64,000 nucleotides of DNA, taken from positions 18,732 to 82,731 of the forward strand of contig WRJC01000011.1 in assembly GCA_009782405.1 (NCBI GenBank), written 5' to 3'. Positions 62,984-64,000 of the stretch are shown piece by piece. Numbering within the stretch: position 1 is the first letter of the stretch; the number at the start of each line of letters is the position of its first letter. This stretch comes from Oscillospiraceae bacterium. Lineage in GTDB: Bacteria; Bacillota_A; Clostridia; Oscillospirales; WRJC01. The position numbers and the translations under genes were made by a program. Below the pieces are notes generated by a model. The model saw only the letters and a list, made by a program, of their open reading frames with translations. It had not been told where the DNA came from and did no database searches.

Positions 62984-63036
62984 TCAATTTTCCTTTAATT
63001 TTCCTTTTTCAACAATAATTTCGAATCGCAAAAAAT

Positions 63037-63783
63037 TTATGAAATTGGGGGTTGTTGATTCAGCCAATATTTCTTGCAATCGTTTGTCCTCTGCATGAAC
63101 CCGCAATCGACAAGGCTTCTTCTGATCGTGGCGAAATCGGAATATATCCCTTTCAGGATCGCGTTTGTCTCTTTGTCCGTGTATGTTTTGCCCTTTTCGA
63201 ACTGTTTTGAAATCGTTTCCAATATGAAAAGCCGCTTTTTGTTTTTGTTTTTCCCGAAATCGAAAGTTTTTAAAACAAGAGGCGAGACAGATTCAAACAG
63301 CGATTCGAGCATCTTTTGGTTTTCGTCGGTTTCAACGGCGGGCGCAACGGTTATTTTTTCTTTTTCTTCAAGCAATTCGGAAAGCGCAATAATGAATTTT
63401 GCCTGCTTCGCCTTCTCTCTGAAGCTGTATCGCTGGTAGCGCACGGTCGACTCGGATATGCCCATCCGCTCCGCGATCTGTTTGTCCGCCATCCCGGAAT
63501 AATAATTTGCGAGAAATTCTTTTTGGGTTTCCGTAAGGCCCGTTTTCGCCTTTTCTTCCGCGAGCAGGTTGCCGAAAACATCTCCGTGTTCTTTTTGGAT
63601 GTGCAATTGCATGGCTTTTTCGGCGTTCACCAAACGCTTTCCGAATTCGTATATGTCCCCTTCTTCATATTTTGCGTTGCAAAAAAGACAAAAATACGCT
63701 TTTGTTTTGTCGATTGGATTTTCTTTCAAAAAATACCCGTTTTTCAAATTTTCGCATGAAGCGTTTTCGATTTTGTTTTTCAT
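63037..63783 (-). CDS. DUF2087 / LuxR-type helix-turn-helix regulator
   Basis: 248 residues. The N-terminus holds CLFCNAKYEEGDIYEFGKRL and a His/Glu stretch that could bind zinc. The middle is a LuxR-type HTH (TETQKEFLANYYSGMADKQI then AERMGISESTVRYQRY). The C-terminus FETISKQFEKGKTYTDKETN-type region with LKGIYSDFATIRRSLVDCGF is the DUF2087 domain. Such proteins are seen as transcription regulators. The ATG at 63783 has AAAGGAAA upstream. A palindrome overlaps its promoter, so self-regulation is plausible. Confidence 0.88.
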   Translation of the reverse strand: MKNKIENASCENLKNGYFLKENPIDKTKAYFCLFCNAKYEEGDIYEFGKRLVNAEKAMQLHIQKEHGDVFGNLLAEEKAKTGLTETQKEFLANYYSGMADKQIAERMGISESTVRYQRYSFREKAKQAKFIIALSELLEEKEKITVAPAVETDENQKMLESLFESVSPLVLKTFDFGKNKNKKRLFILETISKQFEKGKTYTDKETNAILKGIYSDFATIRRSLVDCGFMQRTNDCKKYWLNQQPPIS

Positions 63784-63812
63784 AAACAATTTTCCTTTAA
63801 AATAAGTATGAT

Positions 63813-63837
63813 ATAAACATAATATCATATTGTTTAT
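63813..63837 (-). promoter_or_regulatory. Inverted repeat, likely operator of the DUF2087 regulator
   Basis: ATAAACA (63813-63819) and TGTTTAT (63831-63837) form a perfect 7-bp dyad with an 11-base centre. It overlaps the -10 and much of the spacer of the regulator's promoter, so a bound protein would block transcription. Confidence 0.5.
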
Positions 63838-63847
63838 GATTTGTCAA
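63819..63847 (-). promoter_or_regulatory. SigA-type promoter of the DUF2087 regulator
   Basis: On the minus strand: TTGACA (63847-63842), 17 bases, TATTAT (63824-63819), about 36 bases before the ATG. Confidence 0.75.
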
Positions 63848-63896
63848 GCGTTTTCAAGCGAATGCCCAAAAAAATACAAAAGACGAGTCCTAGAAC

Positions 63897-63925
63897 TTGC
63901 AAAGCAAAAAAAAAAATGGTATAGT
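63897..63925 (+). promoter_or_regulatory. SigA-type promoter of the last, partial gene
   Basis: TTGCAA (63897-63902), 17 bases, TATAGT (63920-63925). The predicted transcription start falls at or next to the ATG at 63932. Confidence 0.6.
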
Positions 63926-63931
63926 AATATC

Positions 63932-64000
63932 ATGGAAAATGAAAAAAGGATGGCAAAATTGCCAGAGAAGAAATATTTGGTAACATTTGGGATAAGGAAA
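63932..64000 (+). CDS. First codons of a gene running off the window
   Basis: 23 codons are visible (MENEKRMAKLPEKKYLVTF), open to the right edge. The ATG at 63932 would lie at the very 5' end of the transcript. An in-frame ATG at 63950 and a TTG at 63959 placed 8 bases after AAAAAAGGA are alternatives. Too short to assign a family. Confidence 0.5.
   Translation, partial: MENEKRMAKLPEKKYLVTFGIRK

Overview
The window reads as a chromosomal segment of a low-to-moderate GC, anaerobic, Gram-positive bacterium of the Clostridia type (Bacillota). The pointers are WalRKHI, SpoVG, WhiA, a FtsEX/M23/CtpA cluster, a short HisG with HisZ, S-layer-homology (SLH) surface proteins, and two oxygen-sensitive glycyl radical enzymes with their activases. 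Genes are tightly packed, several convergent pairs are only 1-12 bases apart, and most promoters are SigA-like with 17-bp spacers. I see no phage, insertion sequence, integrase or CRISPR array, and no gene-free stretch over 300 bases.

Layout. 1-3.8 kb: the 3' part of a GH2 beta-galactosidase, an unrecognised protein and a membrane protein. 3.8-11.4 kb: two glycyl radical enzyme/activase pairs transcribed divergently. One is translationally coupled to a UroD/MtaA-like protein. The active-site sequences match none of the characterised classes I know. 11.4-20.6 kb: a long minus-strand housekeeping run (membrane protein, PucR/CdaR regulator, ftsE, ftsX, M23 peptidase, S41 protease, greA, lysS, two small membrane proteins). 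20.7-24.4 kb: lipoprotein, aldo/keto reductase behind a MerR-type promoter, spoVG, murC. 24.4-31.8 kb: DUF2284, a second UroD-like protein, FGGY kinase, class II aldolase, a Cys-rich protein and a GH116 glucosidase, which look like a catabolic region. 31.8-42.7 kb: murA (fosfomycin-insensitive type), walI-H-K-R, a TE-rich surface protein, DUF3810 protein, a shortened whiA, murB and tRNA-Ala. 42.8-47.8 kb: lipoprotein, transaldolase-like aldolase, and a fused alpha-beta 2-oxoacid dehydrogenase E1 without E2/E3. 47.8-52.5 kb: hisZGDCB with overlapping genes.

52.6-61.6 kb is the most unusual part: a plus-strand cassette behind a perfect consensus promoter. It encodes two solute-binding lipoproteins flanking two large SLH-anchored surface proteins, one with leucine-rich repeats, an X2-like module and four Ig-like repeats, the other with a beta-helix and FN3-like modules. 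No ABC permease accompanies them. The SLH modules share about 539 bp that appear identical at DNA level, and the lipoproteins share a 227-bp block with only 5 differences inside otherwise diverged genes. This suggests ongoing gene conversion in a modular surface system. The right end carries tRNA-Trp, an RlmL-type methyltransferase, a DUF2087/LuxR-HTH regulator and the first codons of another gene.

All calls come from reading the sequence and known family motifs. No database search was possible, so substrates of the glycyl radical enzymes, UroD-like proteins, kinase and binding proteins stay open.
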